DNA from: Gnetum montanum
Taxonomy: Eukaryota > Streptophyta > Gnetopsida > Gnetales > Gnetaceae
Direction of reading: 5' to 3'
Assembly: GCA_015680685.1 (NCBI GenBank)
Contig: MNCI01030754.1
Span: forward strand, 100,836-164,835
Length of the DNA stretch: 64,000 bases
A program made the translations under genes and the position numbers. Positions 1 to 12,330 of the stretch are shown piece by piece. The notes beneath the pieces are model-generated. The model was not told the origin of the DNA. It saw only the letters and a list, made by a program, of their open reading frames with translations, and ran no database searches. Position 1 is the first letter of the stretch, and the number at the start of each line of letters is the position of its first letter.

Positions 1-516
1 TAGTTTCATACTTTCATATATTTAGAACGTTTTCGAACTTTAATTGCTTCTATGAATCCATTTTATGTTTTGTTTCATTTTATGGAATAAAGATGTTCAT
101 TAAACCGTCTCCTGGAAGACTTCTGAGTTTCAAGTTGATCCATGATTTAAAGGAATAGTGAAAAATATAACTATAATATTACATTGGAAGATTCAGGAGT
201 GACAACAAGTACACTGGTTTGTCTGTAGACGGTTGTTTTTAATTTAACAGTAATTCAGATTTAGCAAGGCAGTATTCTTTGTTACAAGAAGCAATGTGAA
301 AAAAAATTCTTTTTTCCATTCATTTGTAATTTCAGTATTCAACAGTAGTTTCTTTGATTGATCAACTTTTAGAGTTCTGCTTCAGCAATTAATAGTGTTT
401 CCTAATACGGACACTTTTGTGACTTTCTACCATTATTCATATTCCAACTTTCTTTCCCATTAATCTGGAAATTTTGATGTCTTCTAATTTGAAATCCGTT
501 TGCTGAAGGTCGCTTT
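1..516 (+). other. 5' flank of the PPR gene
   Basis: AT-rich sequence with no credible coding frame. It must hold the promoter and leader of the PPR gene, but I see no convincing TATA box at a usable distance. Pyrimidine-rich stretches followed by AG just upstream of the start (for example near 335-350 and 490-510) would allow a spliced leader, which is common for PPR genes, but this is only a possibility. Confidence 0.4.
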
Positions 517-3165
517 ATGCTCCGTTGCCACTGGTCCTCTTGTACTGGGATTTCTTTGCAAAGAACGCAACTATTTTCTTTGTTTCAAAATGGAGATGAC
601 AGGTCTGTTTCTCAGGGTTATGACAATTACAGTAGCATAGCTTTTACAGAAAAGGATGTGAGCGAAGTTTGTAGTATTCTTAAAAAAGGCACGTGGGGAT
701 TGGACATAGAAGAAGCCCTTGGGCAAGTCCACTGTAAGTTCAATCCTGAACATGTTGCAGAAGTGTTTAAAAGACAGAATAATGTTGACATGGCATTAAA
801 ATTCTTTAAATGGGTTCAGGCACAAAATTATCCTTATGACCAAGAAGCATATGATCTCCTTCTCGTGATGCTTGCTAACGACAAGCAGTTTGAAAAATTG
901 AAAGGCATCTGTGAGGAGATGGGTAGAGCTGGATTTGAACCCAGGTCTTCTACTTGTATGAAACTTGTTGAAAGTTTCATTCAATATAAAATGTTCAGAG
1001 AAGCAGTTGAAATGATTTTCACTATGAGGAAGCTCAAATTTAGACCTGCATTCTCTGCATATACAACTCTTATTGGTACACTTTTGGAAGCTCGTGAGCC
1101 AGATGTTGCTGTATCATTGTTCAAAGATATGCAGGAAATAGGTTATGAAGTGAGTACTCAGTTGTTCACTAGTCTGGTTCGTGCATTTGCAAGAGAAGGA
1201 AAACTTGATGCCAGCTTGTCTTTGCTAGATGAAATGAAAAGTAATGGTTTTGAAGCAGACATTGTTGTATATAATGTTTGCATAGATTGTTTTGGAAAGG
1301 CAGGCAAACTAGATATGGCCTGGAAATTCTTTCATGAGATGAAAACACAAAATATTATGCCAGATGAGGTAACATATAGTACTATGATTGGTGTGCTTTG
1401 TAAGGCACATAAGTTAGATGAAGCAACGAAAATGCTTCATGATATGCATCTTACCCGAAATGTTCCATGTGCTTTTGCATATAATACATTGATTGTAGGA
1501 TATGCAAATGCAGGGAAGTTTGAAGACGCCTACAATCTACTTGATAGAATGAGGGAAAAAGGAAGCAAACCAGATGTTGTAGCATACAACGGTATTCTTA
1601 CATGCCTTGGAAAGAAAGGTAAAGTGGATGAAGCCTATCAGGTTTTTAGTAAAATGAAAAATGATGCTGAACCTAATATTCATACATACAATATTATGAT
1701 TGACATGCTATGCAAAGCAAAACGATTGGAGGAGGCATATAAGTTGCAGGACTTAATGGTAAGATCTGGGTTATCTCCAAATGTTTTGACAATGAACATT
1801 ATGATTGACAGGCTTTGCAAAATCCAGAGAGTAGATGATGCCTATAACCTTTTTCTCACATTAAAGGAAAAAGGCTACCAGCCTGATGTCATTACGTATG
1901 CTTCCTTGGTTGATGGGCTTGGTAGACAAGGTAGGGTTGAAGAATCATACCAACTGTTTGAAAGAATGCTAGATGAAGGACATCCACCAAATGTAGTTGT
2001 TTACACATCTCTCATGAAGAACTTTTTCAAGGCAGGTAGAAATGCTGATGGGCACAAGACATTCAAGGAAATGGTTCGAAATGGTTGCTCTCCAGATTTA
2101 CATTGTTACAATGTGTACATGGACTGTGTTCTGAAAAGTGGACAGGTTGACAAGGCCTATGAGATATTTGAAGAAATCAAGCAACATGGTTATGTTCCAA
2201 GTGTTCATACTTACTCAATTCTTATGCATGGGCTCATAAAGGCAGGAAAAGCACAGGAGACATATAAGCTTTTTTATGCAATGAAAGAGCAAGGTTTGGA
2301 ACTTGACACAATGGCTTACAATACCACCATCGATGGTTTTTGTAAGTCAGGAAAGGTGAACAAAGCTTACCAGCTTCTTGAAGAAATGAAATTGAAGGGT
2401 CATTGTCCAACGGTAGTGACTTATGGCACAATTATAAATGGTCTTGTAAAGTTAGAAAGACTTGACGAGGCCTATATGCTGTTTGAGGAAGCAAAAGCCA
2501 AAGGCTTGGATTTAAATGTTGTTGTATATAGCAGTCTAATAGATGGGTTTGGTTTGGTAGGGAGGATAGATGAAGCATACCTGATAATGGAAGAAATGAT
2601 GCAGAAGGGCCTGACCCCAAACGTTTACACATGGAACTGTCTATTGAATGCTCTTGTAAAGGCAGAAGAGATTAGTGAAGCACTTGTATGCTTTCAGTCC
2701 ATGAAAGATATGAAGTGCTCTCCAAATATTGTAACCTACAGTACCATAATAAATGGTCTTTGTAAAATAAGAAAATTTAACAAAGCTTTTGTGTTTTGGC
2801 AAGAAATGCAAAAACAGGGCTATGCTCCTGATATTGTGTTATACACAACTATGATTTCTGGATTAGCAAAAGCTGGAAATATAGCAGAAGCTTTTTCTCT
2901 GTTTCAGAAACTTAAAGACAAAGGTTGCAATCCTGATTCAGTTTGTTATAGTGCACTTATTACTGGCTTAAGCAGTGTTGGCAGACCGTTGGAGGCATTT
3001 AGAGTTTTTGAGGAAGGGAGATTAAAGGGTTCTAGGATAAATATTCAAAGTTGCGTTTCTCTCCTTGATGCTCTTCATAAAGATGGAAATGTTGATCAGG
3101 CTGCAATCGTAGGTGCAGTTTTGAAGGAACTTGCCACATCTCACCAATCTTCAGAGTATATGTAG
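517..3165 (+). CDS. P-class pentatricopeptide repeat protein, At3g06920-like
   Basis: An uninterrupted, intronless frame of 882 codons for a pentatricopeptide repeat protein, a helical-repeat RNA-binding protein of mitochondria or plastids. From about residue 109 to near the C-terminus I count 21-22 consecutive motifs of about 35 residues, each with a Y-N/S/T-x-L/M-I start and A-G-K-x-x-x-A middle (for example VVYNVCIDCFGKAG, VTYGTIINGLVKLE). No E, DYW or SMR domain follows, so it is P-class. The first ~30 residues carry Arg, Ser and Thr and few acids, compatible with a mitochondrial targeting peptide. The whole protein, including the stretch QAAIVGAVL near the end, closely resembles the single-exon Arabidopsis gene At3g06920 as I remember it. 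The first in-frame ATG gives that family's usual length. It is the only intact gene in the window. Confidence 0.95.
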   Translation: MLRCHWSSCTGISLQRTQLFSLFQNGDDRSVSQGYDNYSSIAFTEKDVSEVCSILKKGTWGLDIEEALGQVHCKFNPEHVAEVFKRQNNVDMALKFFKWVQAQNYPYDQEAYDLLLVMLANDKQFEKLKGICEEMGRAGFEPRSSTCMKLVESFIQYKMFREAVEMIFTMRKLKFRPAFSAYTTLIGTLLEAREPDVAVSLFKDMQEIGYEVSTQLFTSLVRAFAREGKLDASLSLLDEMKSNGFEADIVVYNVCIDCFGKAGKLDMAWKFFHEMKTQNIMPDEVTYSTMIGVLCKAHKLDEATKMLHDMHLTRNVPCAFAYNTLIVGYANAGKFEDAYNLLDRMREKGSKPDVVAYNGILTCLGKKGKVDEAYQVFSKMKNDAEPNIHTYNIMIDMLCKAKRLEEAYKLQDLMVRSGLSPNVLTMNIMIDRLCKIQRVDDAYNLFLTLKEKGYQPDVITYASLVDGLGRQGRVEESYQLFERMLDEGHPPNVVVYTSLMKNFFKAGRNADGHKTFKEMVRNGCSPDLHCYNVYMDCVLKSGQVDKAYEIFEEIKQHGYVPSVHTYSILMHGLIKAGKAQETYKLFYAMKEQGLELDTMAYNTTIDGFCKSGKVNKAYQLLEEMKLKGHCPTVVTYGTIINGLVKLERLDEAYMLFEEAKAKGLDLNVVVYSSLIDGFGLVGRIDEAYLIMEEMMQKGLTPNVYTWNCLLNALVKAEEISEALVCFQSMKDMKCSPNIVTYSTIINGLCKIRKFNKAFVFWQEMQKQGYAPDIVLYTTMISGLAKAGNIAEAFSLFQKLKDKGCNPDSVCYSALITGLSSVGRPLEAFRVFEEGRLKGSRINIQSCVSLLDALHKDGNVDQAAIVGAVLKELATSHQSSEYM

Positions 3166-4454
3166 TACTTTTAAATGGCACATCCAATATCATAAAGCCT
3201 TTCTAAAGTTAGAAGCTAACTGTTATCTTTGTTTTCGTTATCATTATTTACGTTGTGAACTTAATACCATGCACTTTTATAAGTGGCACGTCCGGCATGC
3301 AAACATTTGAGAGGGCAGTAGTTGTCTTTAACTTGTTGAAGCCAAACTCTCCCTACCAGATAGCCCAGTGATATGTGGAAAATGTGAGACATTTAGACTT
3401 TCCTGTTGCAACATTGCATGTTTACAAGAATTTCTTTGTACGTAGTCCACCTGGTGAGTCTGCTTCCAAAAACACTTTCAGCTTTCAGAAGGATCTGCTA
3501 TTCTTTATAATTATCCTTATTATTATTATCAACATTTTATTGAACTAATCTGCATTGACCAGACCTTCATGCTATCATTGCAGTTTCAGGCACTGATTAT
3601 GATTATTGGTCATGAATGGCATCTACCAAATAGGACATTGTCTTCTGACAACGGTTCTTCCTGGTTCTTGTCCAATTTCTGGTAATACACCTCTTTTCTC
3701 AATGGGTTTTCTGAAATAGATGTATTTTAGTTTACCAAAATCAATTTATTGTTGAGTGCTGATTATGCACTATCTTACACATTTTTGGTGAACCAAATTA
3801 CCAAATTTGTTACGTCCAGGTGTCAGGTAATGCGGGGTATGTATTAGCAGTCTGTTGCTTTTGTTTCTGGATTCTCTTCAATCCTAGCAGTTCAAGGCCT
3901 ATGCCCCAAATTACGATTCACAAGATCTGTTCCTTGTCAACATTTGCAATGTGTACTCCCATTGTGCCAAGTGAGTGCAGCAAGGTGTTTTAAATAGATA
4001 AATTTGTACAAGGGATTTTTATCTTTTATTTTAGGGCCAAATGTGACTGCTTCTGTATTCTTGTTCAAAGTCTTGATTATTGTTTTTACATCAACGGAGT
4101 GTTTTTGTCATGGGTCCATTGTTAAGGTTAATTTCTCTCACTCACTTGTAGTGAGGAATTCAGCATGGAATGAAGTGGAGGATGGATTTCAAAGATCATC
4201 CAGTAGCTGTTTACTCCTTGCTATGGAACCAATGCTTGTTTATGCTTTGCCATTGGTACCTACAGAGAATGATAAGCTTACTGGTGTAGCCAGATAATGG
4301 AATACTACAGTATGATAAACTTTTGAACATTTTGAGTTTTTCAAGAAGATTTCTATTATATATATATGATTGGAAGTCTAGTTTGTGTTAAATTCATTTG
4401 GTTTTTGTTCAGGTGTGTGAAACTAAAATTAAATTTTTGCTTTTGTCGACCGAG
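3166..4454 (+). other. 3' flank of the PPR gene
   Basis: No recognisable coding sequence. The reading frame at 4004-4297 (97 codons) has no family signature and looks like chance. The stretch probably includes the 3' untranslated region of the PPR gene. I see no single strong polyadenylation signal. Confidence 0.35.
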
Positions 4455-4624
4455 ACCCTCTTGGATACAGCCATCTGAGTTCCAGAATTTCTTTTATGAT
4501 TTTTTTTTTTTAAATTCATAACTTAGCATTGTCATCTAAACCCTCTTGGATACAGCCATCTGAGTTCCAGAATTTCTTTTATGATTTTTTTTTTTTAAAT
4601 TCATAACTTAGCATTGTCATCTAA
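4455..4624. repeat. 85-bp perfect tandem duplication
   Basis: Two adjacent units, 4455-4539 and 4540-4624, appear identical by eye. Each contains a run of 12 T and ends in GTCATCTAA. The lack of differences suggests a recent duplication or an assembly artefact around the T run. Confidence 0.9.
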
Positions 4625-6509
4625 AATCTGACCAGTGACATGGAATGAGGTTTTTAGTCCAAGGATCTTACCACTAAGCTTAACACCTTTTTGTATCCAT
4701 ATAATAATGTATAGATTAAGGAAAGCTAAAGGGGTTCATGGAATACATATGTTTACTTTTAACATGCAAATGCATGTTAAGACATTGTGTGATATATTGT
4801 GTGATATTTGGAATTCTTTCAAATGCTATTATGAATCATTTGGGCTACTTATTTGGTTTTTCTCAAGGATAAGAAGAGACTACGATTTGAATTACTATTT
4901 GCAATCTCCTTGAAACAAAAACATAGTTACCCTATTTAATGACACATTTTCTTATTGGATAAAAGTTCCACCTAAACATAAAACTTTAAAAATACATTTT
5001 ATACATAGCAAGCATTGTGTGCAATAATATCGTGAAATTGGTTAAATAAATAAAGTGTGGTTGAAATGTGAATACATGAATGAATTTTCAAAGTTGCAAG
5101 AAGAGATAAATTGCATAATATAAATATTAACAAAAGACTTTAAGTGAGTGGTTTTTATTGTAGATAAGCTAGAAGAATGGTGTCTTAGATGCTTTAGTTA
5201 TATTTAAAGAAAATTATATAATGAGCCTTTAAAATCCATTGCTGCATCACAATTCAAAGAATGCTTCTAAAAGGGAGACTACAAATGATATAGGGAAAAT
5301 GATTGAAGATGATATGGAAAAATTGTACATAAGAATTTAGCTCTTAATAAAGGTAAATAGCAAAAGAAAACTCATGTAGTGGATCACAATTTATTCCAAC
5401 AAAGCTAGAATGATGATTCTTTGACATGTAAAAAGATGTTCTACTTTAAGTGCTTCAACATTAATGATTTGTAGAACAACATTATATTTGAGAATAATCT
5501 ATTGAAATCCAACATGGAATGTGATAATTAAGGTTTGTGACTCAATTTCTACAAGTCACAAGTTCAAGATTAGTGATTTATACTAAAATACATAGGCATT
5601 GGACAACAAATAATGGCTAAAATTGTTTGAAAATAGGTGACTCAAGTGGTTACCTCATTGTCAGACAAATATTTACAAGAACAAGGCTACTAATTTGCCT
5701 TACTTATGCATTGTTAGATACTTTTATAGTTCTTGTAATGAATGATGTTGATTATATGTCTTGAGATGTACCTAAATTCTTAACTTTTTTAGGTTTCAAT
5801 ACCCCCTTCTAATCAATAATAGCTAAAATTGCATTGGAAAACATATATTTAGGAGTATGGTGTTCAGTAACTAGTCATGGAAAATTATGGTGAAATCATT
5901 TGCCTACTCTAAGATGTTAGCACATGTTCTTGGTCAAAAAGCATGGCAATGATGATCAAATTTCCTTTGTATGTTATTAGTGTTTGGGGTGGGGTGGTGT
6001 GGGGATTACTTTTGGTCATAGCTAATGTATAGTAATAAACTTGTTTGCAAACATGTTGCAAGTTTGCTAAGCAAGTTGCAAATTGAGTTGGAAATAAAAA
6101 TTGATGAGGTTGAAGCTGAAAACTGTCTGAAAAGATTTTGATAAGTCAAATGAAAATGCATATAAAACATAGATTTTACATTAAAAATTGTGAAGAGAGA
6201 AAATGGATCCTTGAACTCAACTTAGGTCAGCTAGCATTTCAGTCAGCCCAAGTTGGAAAACACTAAATAGACTCAGAAAATTTGATTTTTGTTTAAAACT
6301 AACAGCACAACTTGGATTCTGATGAACCAAAGGTCAAATCAAGTATTTGTTATCATCTTGGCTGCATTTGTAAGGTCAAATTCTTGTTAGGACATCATCT
6401 TAAAGCACCTTCTTAACAAAGCTATTTCAAGAGAGATTTAACTTTAATTAAAAACCAGCTCAAAATTCTAATTTGATAACATGTTATAGGGATATCAGTG
6501 AAGGGCACT
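4625..6509. other. AT-rich interval, nothing recognised
   Basis: Only short chance frames, for example 4635-4913. One G-rich spot at about 5985-6003 (GGGG runs separated by T and TGGTGT) is the only local anomaly. Confidence 0.5.
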
Positions 6510-7127
6510 TTAAGTTGCAATCCCCGCAATTTGCCTGACGCTAAATTTTCCTGAGAACAATTTATCCTCAATGCAAATGGCTGAGAGTGACACCTTTTGT
6601 AGCAGCTGTGAAATCACCTTATGTCTTACTGCAAAGCATTGCGAGCGGAGAAGTGTTTTCTCAATACAAGTAACGCTCATATAAATGTGCAATGCAATGT
6701 TAAGCTTCCAAAGTACATGAAAAAACAGTCAAATTTGCAATTTCCTTATTAAAATAAATTCTTTTTTAATTAATTTGTAATTCATATGTACAATAGCTTT
6801 CTTCCACCGAATACTATAAAGCCTTTGTTTTGAACATCATTTTCTGATGTTGGTAAAAATGCATGCAAGACCCGAACATTAAAAAATGCACCCACCTGAA
6901 GATAGATTATTGGTTACTAATAAAATGTAGAATAACATTTGTTTGAAATAAAGCATAAGGATTTATTCTGTTGGAATTCGATAAAACTCACAGTAGAGAG
7001 TGATGGTTCAGAATCGGGCGATACTGAAGCTGCGTAAGAAAGAAATCCGGCTTCCAAAACTTCTGATTCTAATACATTATGTTCAAGACCTGCTGTCAAA
7101 TTTGCCTTTCTTGGAAGGCCAGGTGAT
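6510..7127 (-). CDS. Three candidate exons of an unidentified gene
   Basis: On the minus strand three open segments can be joined with GT-AG junctions in one phase: 7127-6992 (donor GTGAGT), 6895-6815 (27 codons, acceptor TTCAG, donor GTATTC) and 6704-6510 (acceptor GGAAG after a T-rich tract, ending at a stop). The predicted peptide includes VGAFFNVRVLHAFLPTSEN in the middle exon and ends SVRQIAGIAT. Its composition looks protein-like and the exons do not resemble a transposon I know. I do not recognise the family. No upstream exons are visible before the LINE relic at 7742, so this may be the 3' end of a gene with long introns, a truncated gene, or coincidence. Confidence 0.33.
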
Positions 7128-7741
7128 CTTGCATGATATGATATATATGATTATGCTTATGAAAGGCTATTTTAACAATCTCTTGTCAATTAACACCTGG
7201 AAGCAATGGTAGAGTCATAAGTACATGTTAAGTCCAAAGAAGAACAACTGGAACTGGACACGGTGAGGCAAGTCACATCTATAGAATCATTTAGTGTTTT
7301 TACTATTTTCCTACTTTGTCCATATCTTTTTTATTTGCTTTCCTTAGATGGTTTATCTTTAGCTTTGTGACCTAACTCCCTTCTCAAGAGTTTTTGAAAC
7401 CATGGAAAAGCACGGCATACCATGAGAAAAGAAAATTCGCGTTTGCAGCAACTATAGATGTCGCCAATGCAATTATTATAAGAATACTGATTACTAAAAT
7501 AATGTAAATGAAGATATTGACATTAATATTATATGAAATATTATATGTTTATGACAGTTTAGGATTGAGTAAAACGTAAAAGACAATTAATATAAAAAAA
7601 ATCTCTATTGGCAAAACACATTAAATTAATGAATGTTCAAAGGAAAACGTACTTGGCAATTGGCAACTATAAAGAAGTATTTAGAGAAAAAATATTTATT
7701 CAGACGGCATATTAAGTGAATTCAATATTACTTGGATTTTT
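7128..7741. other. Interval without recognised features
   Basis: AT-rich, with no frame or repeat that I can interpret. If the three minus-strand exons are real, an upstream intron would lie here. Confidence 0.4.
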
Positions 7742-8930
7742 TGTTACCTAAGAAGAAGGGGGCACCCAACATCATAGACTTTTTTGAGAGCGCTGATTAT
7801 CATAAGCACCCTATATTTTAAATTATTTCTAAATTTATGACAAATAGAGTGTGCAAAGTTCTGCAATCTATCGTTGCTCCAGAGCAGACCAGGTTTGTTC
7901 CGAGCCGGTAAATCTTGTACCAGTTCCTCCTCACCCCAGAAATACTCCATTCAACTTACTTTTTAAAAGCCCTAACCGTGGCCTTAAAATTAGATATTAG
8001 CAAGATCTATGACAAATTTTCTTGGAATTTTCTTAATGCGATCTTACACAAATTTGGTTTTCCAAAACACTGGCTCCGTAAGCCAGGTCAATGTTACAAG
8101 GTTACCCAATTTTCTCTTCTGATTAATGGGCAGAATATGGGGCTTTATGGCTAGAAATGAGATGCGTCCAGGAGATCCAATCTCTCCTTAGATATGTTAA
8201 TCATGGAAATGGAAGGACTTGGTGCAATAATGAAGAAATAAAAGCAATAGCAACACATCAAAGATACCACCGAACTTCCAATTTTACATATCCACGCTGT
8301 CAGTTTGTTGAGGATACTTTTATATTTTTACAGGGACAGATTCAGTAGTCATTTAAGCTTTTGACCGTCTTCATCGCTTTGCTTAGGCATCAAGACTTTA
8401 AATCAATTTTACAGAGTAGAATTTTTAATTTTGGGACCCTTGCCTGAGTGTTTCAGGTTTTTTGCTTCAAAGTTCAACGTCAGGAGTATAATTTACCCAT
8501 TAATTATTTGGGCAGACGCCTTTATACGCGTCCATTATACACGTCCAATAACATTCAAACGTTGGGATTAAGTTATTGCGAAAATTATGTAGGACGTACC
8601 AACTCCCCAGAGCAGTGCTCTATTTTTTTATCATGTTAAAAAGCTCCCGTGCTGAAAATGTTGGAAAGGACATTCCTTTGGTCACGTATTAAAAGAGCCA
8701 AAAATTCCACTAATAAAATAGGATCGTATTTGTTGGCATGTGGATGGGCCATTAGGCATCTTCGCCTATAAAGTTTGCTTTGCCTGTTAAATTAATGTGG
8801 CAAATTTATAAGAATGAGCCATAGGTTCAAGCAATGAGGGTCAAGTATTTTTATAATGATGTTTTGTTTCACGATGCTCCCTATCACTAGAGCCAGCCAA
8901 ACATGAAGTTTTAAAAAGCTGAAGTTTTGG
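7742..8930 (+). mobile_element. Decayed LINE (L1-type) reverse transcriptase fragment
   Basis: Across several frames the sequence spells landmarks of a plant non-LTR reverse transcriptase. LPKKKGAPN begins near 7744, IVAPEQTRFVPSR follows near 7870, then KLDISKIYDKFSWNFL (the K-L-D-x-S-K-A-Y-D block), HKFGFPKHWL, SLLINGQ, and later QFVEDTFIF near 8307, which corresponds to the catalytic F-A-D-D box with the first Asp changed to Glu. PINYLGRRLY near 8493 matches the following L-P-x-x-Y-L-G block. Frameshifts and stops are frequent and no endonuclease domain precedes it, so it is a 5'-truncated, long-dead copy. Confidence 0.85.
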
Positions 8931-10035
8931 TTCTCGTGTGAATGGACAGTTTGTGCAATAGGATGAATCTAATCAATACAAGTTGAGTGAGGCCTAAACA
9001 AAACTAACATCAAGTATAAAGTATCCTTGAAAAAAAAAATTATATTATTGAGAAGTCATGATAACGACATGTTAGGTTTTCAGGTCAAAATATTTACATT
9101 GCAAATTATTAGAAATGGTTTGACTGGAAAGAAAATTTATACAAGGTGTAGTGTTATGCAAGATACTATCAATGATGGCCTCTTTTTCTGCCCCTCCACC
9201 CAATCATTTAAAAATAAGCTTGCATGCATTACAAACATGCATTGGAATTACATGTCACTTCATGACATTATTACTTGCTCTTTCCAAATTTAAGAAAAAT
9301 GGAAAGGGTGTGAACATAAAACTCTTATGGCCTATGGTCTCAACACAATGTGGATTTTTAGAAATCAATGGAATTTTTAGTGCAAGAAATTTGACTTTGG
9401 CTTTCTTTCTCGATGCTTCTCGTAGATATTTCATGTTTCCTTCCATATCATGAAAATCCTCAACCTTGAGATAGAACACCTCCACTATGCTCTTCTCATC
9501 AAGGGAGAAAGTGATAGTTTAGACATTAAGAAGACTCTTGATTCATTAGGCATTTAAGTAAAGGATTTAGAAATGTGGTCACAACAATGTGTTCTAACCA
9601 TATGAGGATTAATTTGAAGGTAGGCCTGGGTGATGTCTATTTGGCATAAAATTTGTGTTATGTTACTCTATGGATTTTGTTTTAGCCTCTTGTTTTATTT
9701 TTTGTTTATTATGATCCCTAAAATTTTTTTAAAAGCCTTTTTTTGTGCATCTTGGAAGCTCTATTTTAATTCTTATTAATTCTTAATATCTAGTTTGTAT
9801 CGGATTTGCTTTATGGATGTACTTAATTTTTGTATGTGTCTTGGCTACCATAGAACTAGGTTTTCCTCTTTAAAAAATATTGGTGAACTAGGTTTCTCAA
9901 CACTTCTATTCATCTATCTTACAACTAGCTATTTTTTTGGCCAAGAGGCCAACTCGTCTCATATGATAGGGGGGGAGAGGGGAGTGGATTTGTCACCCTC
10001 CATGTTCTCATAGGATAGTGGGGTGGGGAGTGGAT
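8931..10035. other. Interval without recognised features
   Basis: Could include the degraded 3' part of the LINE, but no motif is readable. The frames at 9027-9293 and 9151-9453 overlap in different phases and show no family signature. Confidence 0.4.
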
Positions 10036-10650
10036 TTGTTGCCCTCCATGTAACCCACCACATGCAGGGGAGCCAAAGAGTCACTGCAGGGGAGCCAAAG
10101 AGTCACTGCAGGGGAGCTGAATCTGAAAAGTCAAAAAGCCAAAGAGTCACTACAAGGGAGTTAAATCTCTATTCGATTGACACCCCTCAACCCTTGGGCT
10201 CCCCATTCGTCTCTTCGTATTTCCTCACACGCATGCACCACATGCAAGGGAGCTAAAGAGTGGAGCTGAATCTCTATTCAATTGATGCCCTCGACCCTTG
10301 GGCTCCCTATTCATCTTTTCATATTCTCTCATGTGCATGCACCATGTGTAGGGAAGCCAAAGAGTCATTGCAAGGGAGCTAAATCTCTATTCAATTAACG
10401 CCCCTTGACCCTTGGGCTCCCCATTTGTCTCTTCGTATTTTCTCACACCCATGCACAACATGCAGGGGAGCCAAAGAGTCACTGTAGGGGAGTTGAATCT
10501 CTATTCAATTGATGCCCTAGACCCTTGGGCTCCCCATTCATCTTTTCATATTCTCTCATGTGCATGCACGATGTGCAGGGAAGCCAAAGAGTCATTGTAG
10601 GGGAGCCGAATCTTTCTTCGATTGATGCCCCTGACCCCTAGGCTTCCCAT
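10036..10650 (+). repeat. Tandem repeats of 104-114 bp upstream of a Helitron relic
   Basis: About five imperfect units. The landmark CCCTTGGGCT recurs at 10191, 10295, 10409 and 10522, with a variant at 10636. Each unit also contains CACATGCAGGGGAGCC-like and AAAGAGTCACTGCA-like segments. The same repeat family reappears at 13236-13262 and 13826-14080, again just before a Helitron coding start, so it probably belongs to the transposon's own 5' region. Confidence 0.9.
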
Positions 10651-12330
10651 TTGATGACGGTTTTGGTGTGGTACAGTATTTATAGATATTGAACTTGGGC
10701 ATTGTCTTACAAGATTAAGAGGTGCAATATTAGAATTTGTGCATTTTCACAAACATGGATCCTACTGCTATTCATCCCAATAGAGAAGGCGAAGAACATT
10801 CTCTTCAAGATCAGCAACAACAATCATCTACTGTAACAAGTAATACAATTTATGGAGGTCATGGCAGTGGGCATGCGTGTGGGCATGGCCGAAGAAGAGG
10901 ATGACCACGGATTATAGAAACTAAAAATCCGAAATCGATGACTACAGATGATTTCTAAAACGAGAAGAAAAATGACGTGAACGAGAATGAGAACTAATTC
11001 TATGAAATTTAGGAGTATGTAATTTATGCATTTTTTAATATTTCAAAACAAATATTTATCATAGGGAAATCTTCTCATTTTATTTGCATACTTACATTGC
11101 ATATTTTTTTTAGGTTACATCAACTTCAAATCCCCTCTCATCACTTGGNCAGGCTGCATCAACTTCAAATCCCCTTTCATCACTTGAAAATTTATCCAAT
11201 GCAATGATCCACATTATTGATACTAATAATGTAAATAATCAAGAAGAAATGTAGGTTGGTGTTTGCCCATACTCAAGTTGGTACATATTTTAATTCAATT
11301 TTTAGTTTAAATTTTGAAACATTTTTTGCAGGACATTAGAAATGCATTTGTGCCTATTAATCAAGCAACATCTGTTCCAGAAATCACACATGAAGAAGAA
11401 TAACAATTGCAAGAAGATCAAGAACAACTACATTATAGTGAGAGTGAGCATCGAAACAGGCAATGTTGACAAGAAGAAAATTCATTTCATTGAATAAATG
11501 AAGCTACAGATGTTGCCAGTGCACCAAAAATGGAAATGTCTTCTTCAGAACCTATTTAGTCTTTCCCAAGATTGCAAAAGGTAAGTACAGAAATTGCTCA
11601 AGAAATACATAATTTTAATATTGTAGTTAGAAGTTTTGCAAATCCACGTTCCTGCAATGTATGCAACAAAATATTTCTTAGCATATTATTGGATTCAACT
11701 AGAAGTAGAGAACCCACATGCAATAGGTGCATTAAAAAAAAGAAACATAATATTTTTGATAGTTTTGGTTGTGAAATCAAATGATTTTCTGTTGAAAATA
11801 ACATGGATCCTAGTATCCAACCACCTATCCTAGGCTGTTTAACTGAGGTTGAAGAAATGTTAATTGCAAAATTCAATTCCATTTTACAAGTTACACATGT
11901 AGTTGGTGAACAGTTCAAGTATAAAGGTCACACAATTAGCTTTGCTTAGGATGTCACATAGATTACCAAAAGACTTCCTCTTAGAATTAAAGACATCCCT
12001 TTCTTGATATTGAGAAGAGTAGATCAAATGGGCGCCGAGTATAATTTCATTGTGAACAAGAGATAGGTTTATAAAGCTTTGATTTTTAAGAAGGCAAATG
12101 ATCCATACTATCGAGATGTCGAGATCGATATGCATGCATTAGATGATGTTGCTAATACCAGTGATGTTAACATCTTCCATAGCATTCCTTATATTCCATT
12201 GTTAGAAAAGGATGGAGAAATGAGATTGCAATTTTAAGGTCCTTTGCTTCAGATAGATGATGAAAACATTATCAATCACACATCATCAGTTGCACAACAT
12301 GTTGGAATTGGAGGTTGAGAAATAACGGGT
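10650..12330 (+). pseudogene. Helitron Rep-helicase N-terminal relic (DUF6570-like)
   Basis: A start-like ATG at about 10755 opens the segment MDPTAIHPNREGEEHSLQD. Downstream, about 11630-12180, in shifting frames and interrupted by TAG/TGA codons, is the N-terminal pattern of plant Helitron transposases: two Cys pairs (CNVCNK and PTCNRC), QPPILGCLTEVEEMLIAK, a GEQFKYKGH segment, and KANDPYYRDVEIDM. These are the landmarks of the region preceding the Rep nuclease. Rep and helicase cores are missing here. A related start and the helicase end lie 3.6 kb downstream. Confidence 0.8.
11117..11190. repeat. 39-bp tandem duplication with one unresolved base
   Basis: CATCAACTTCAAATCCCC occurs twice 39 bp apart, with an N at 11149 in between. 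The unresolved base suggests a local assembly difficulty. Confidence 0.8.
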
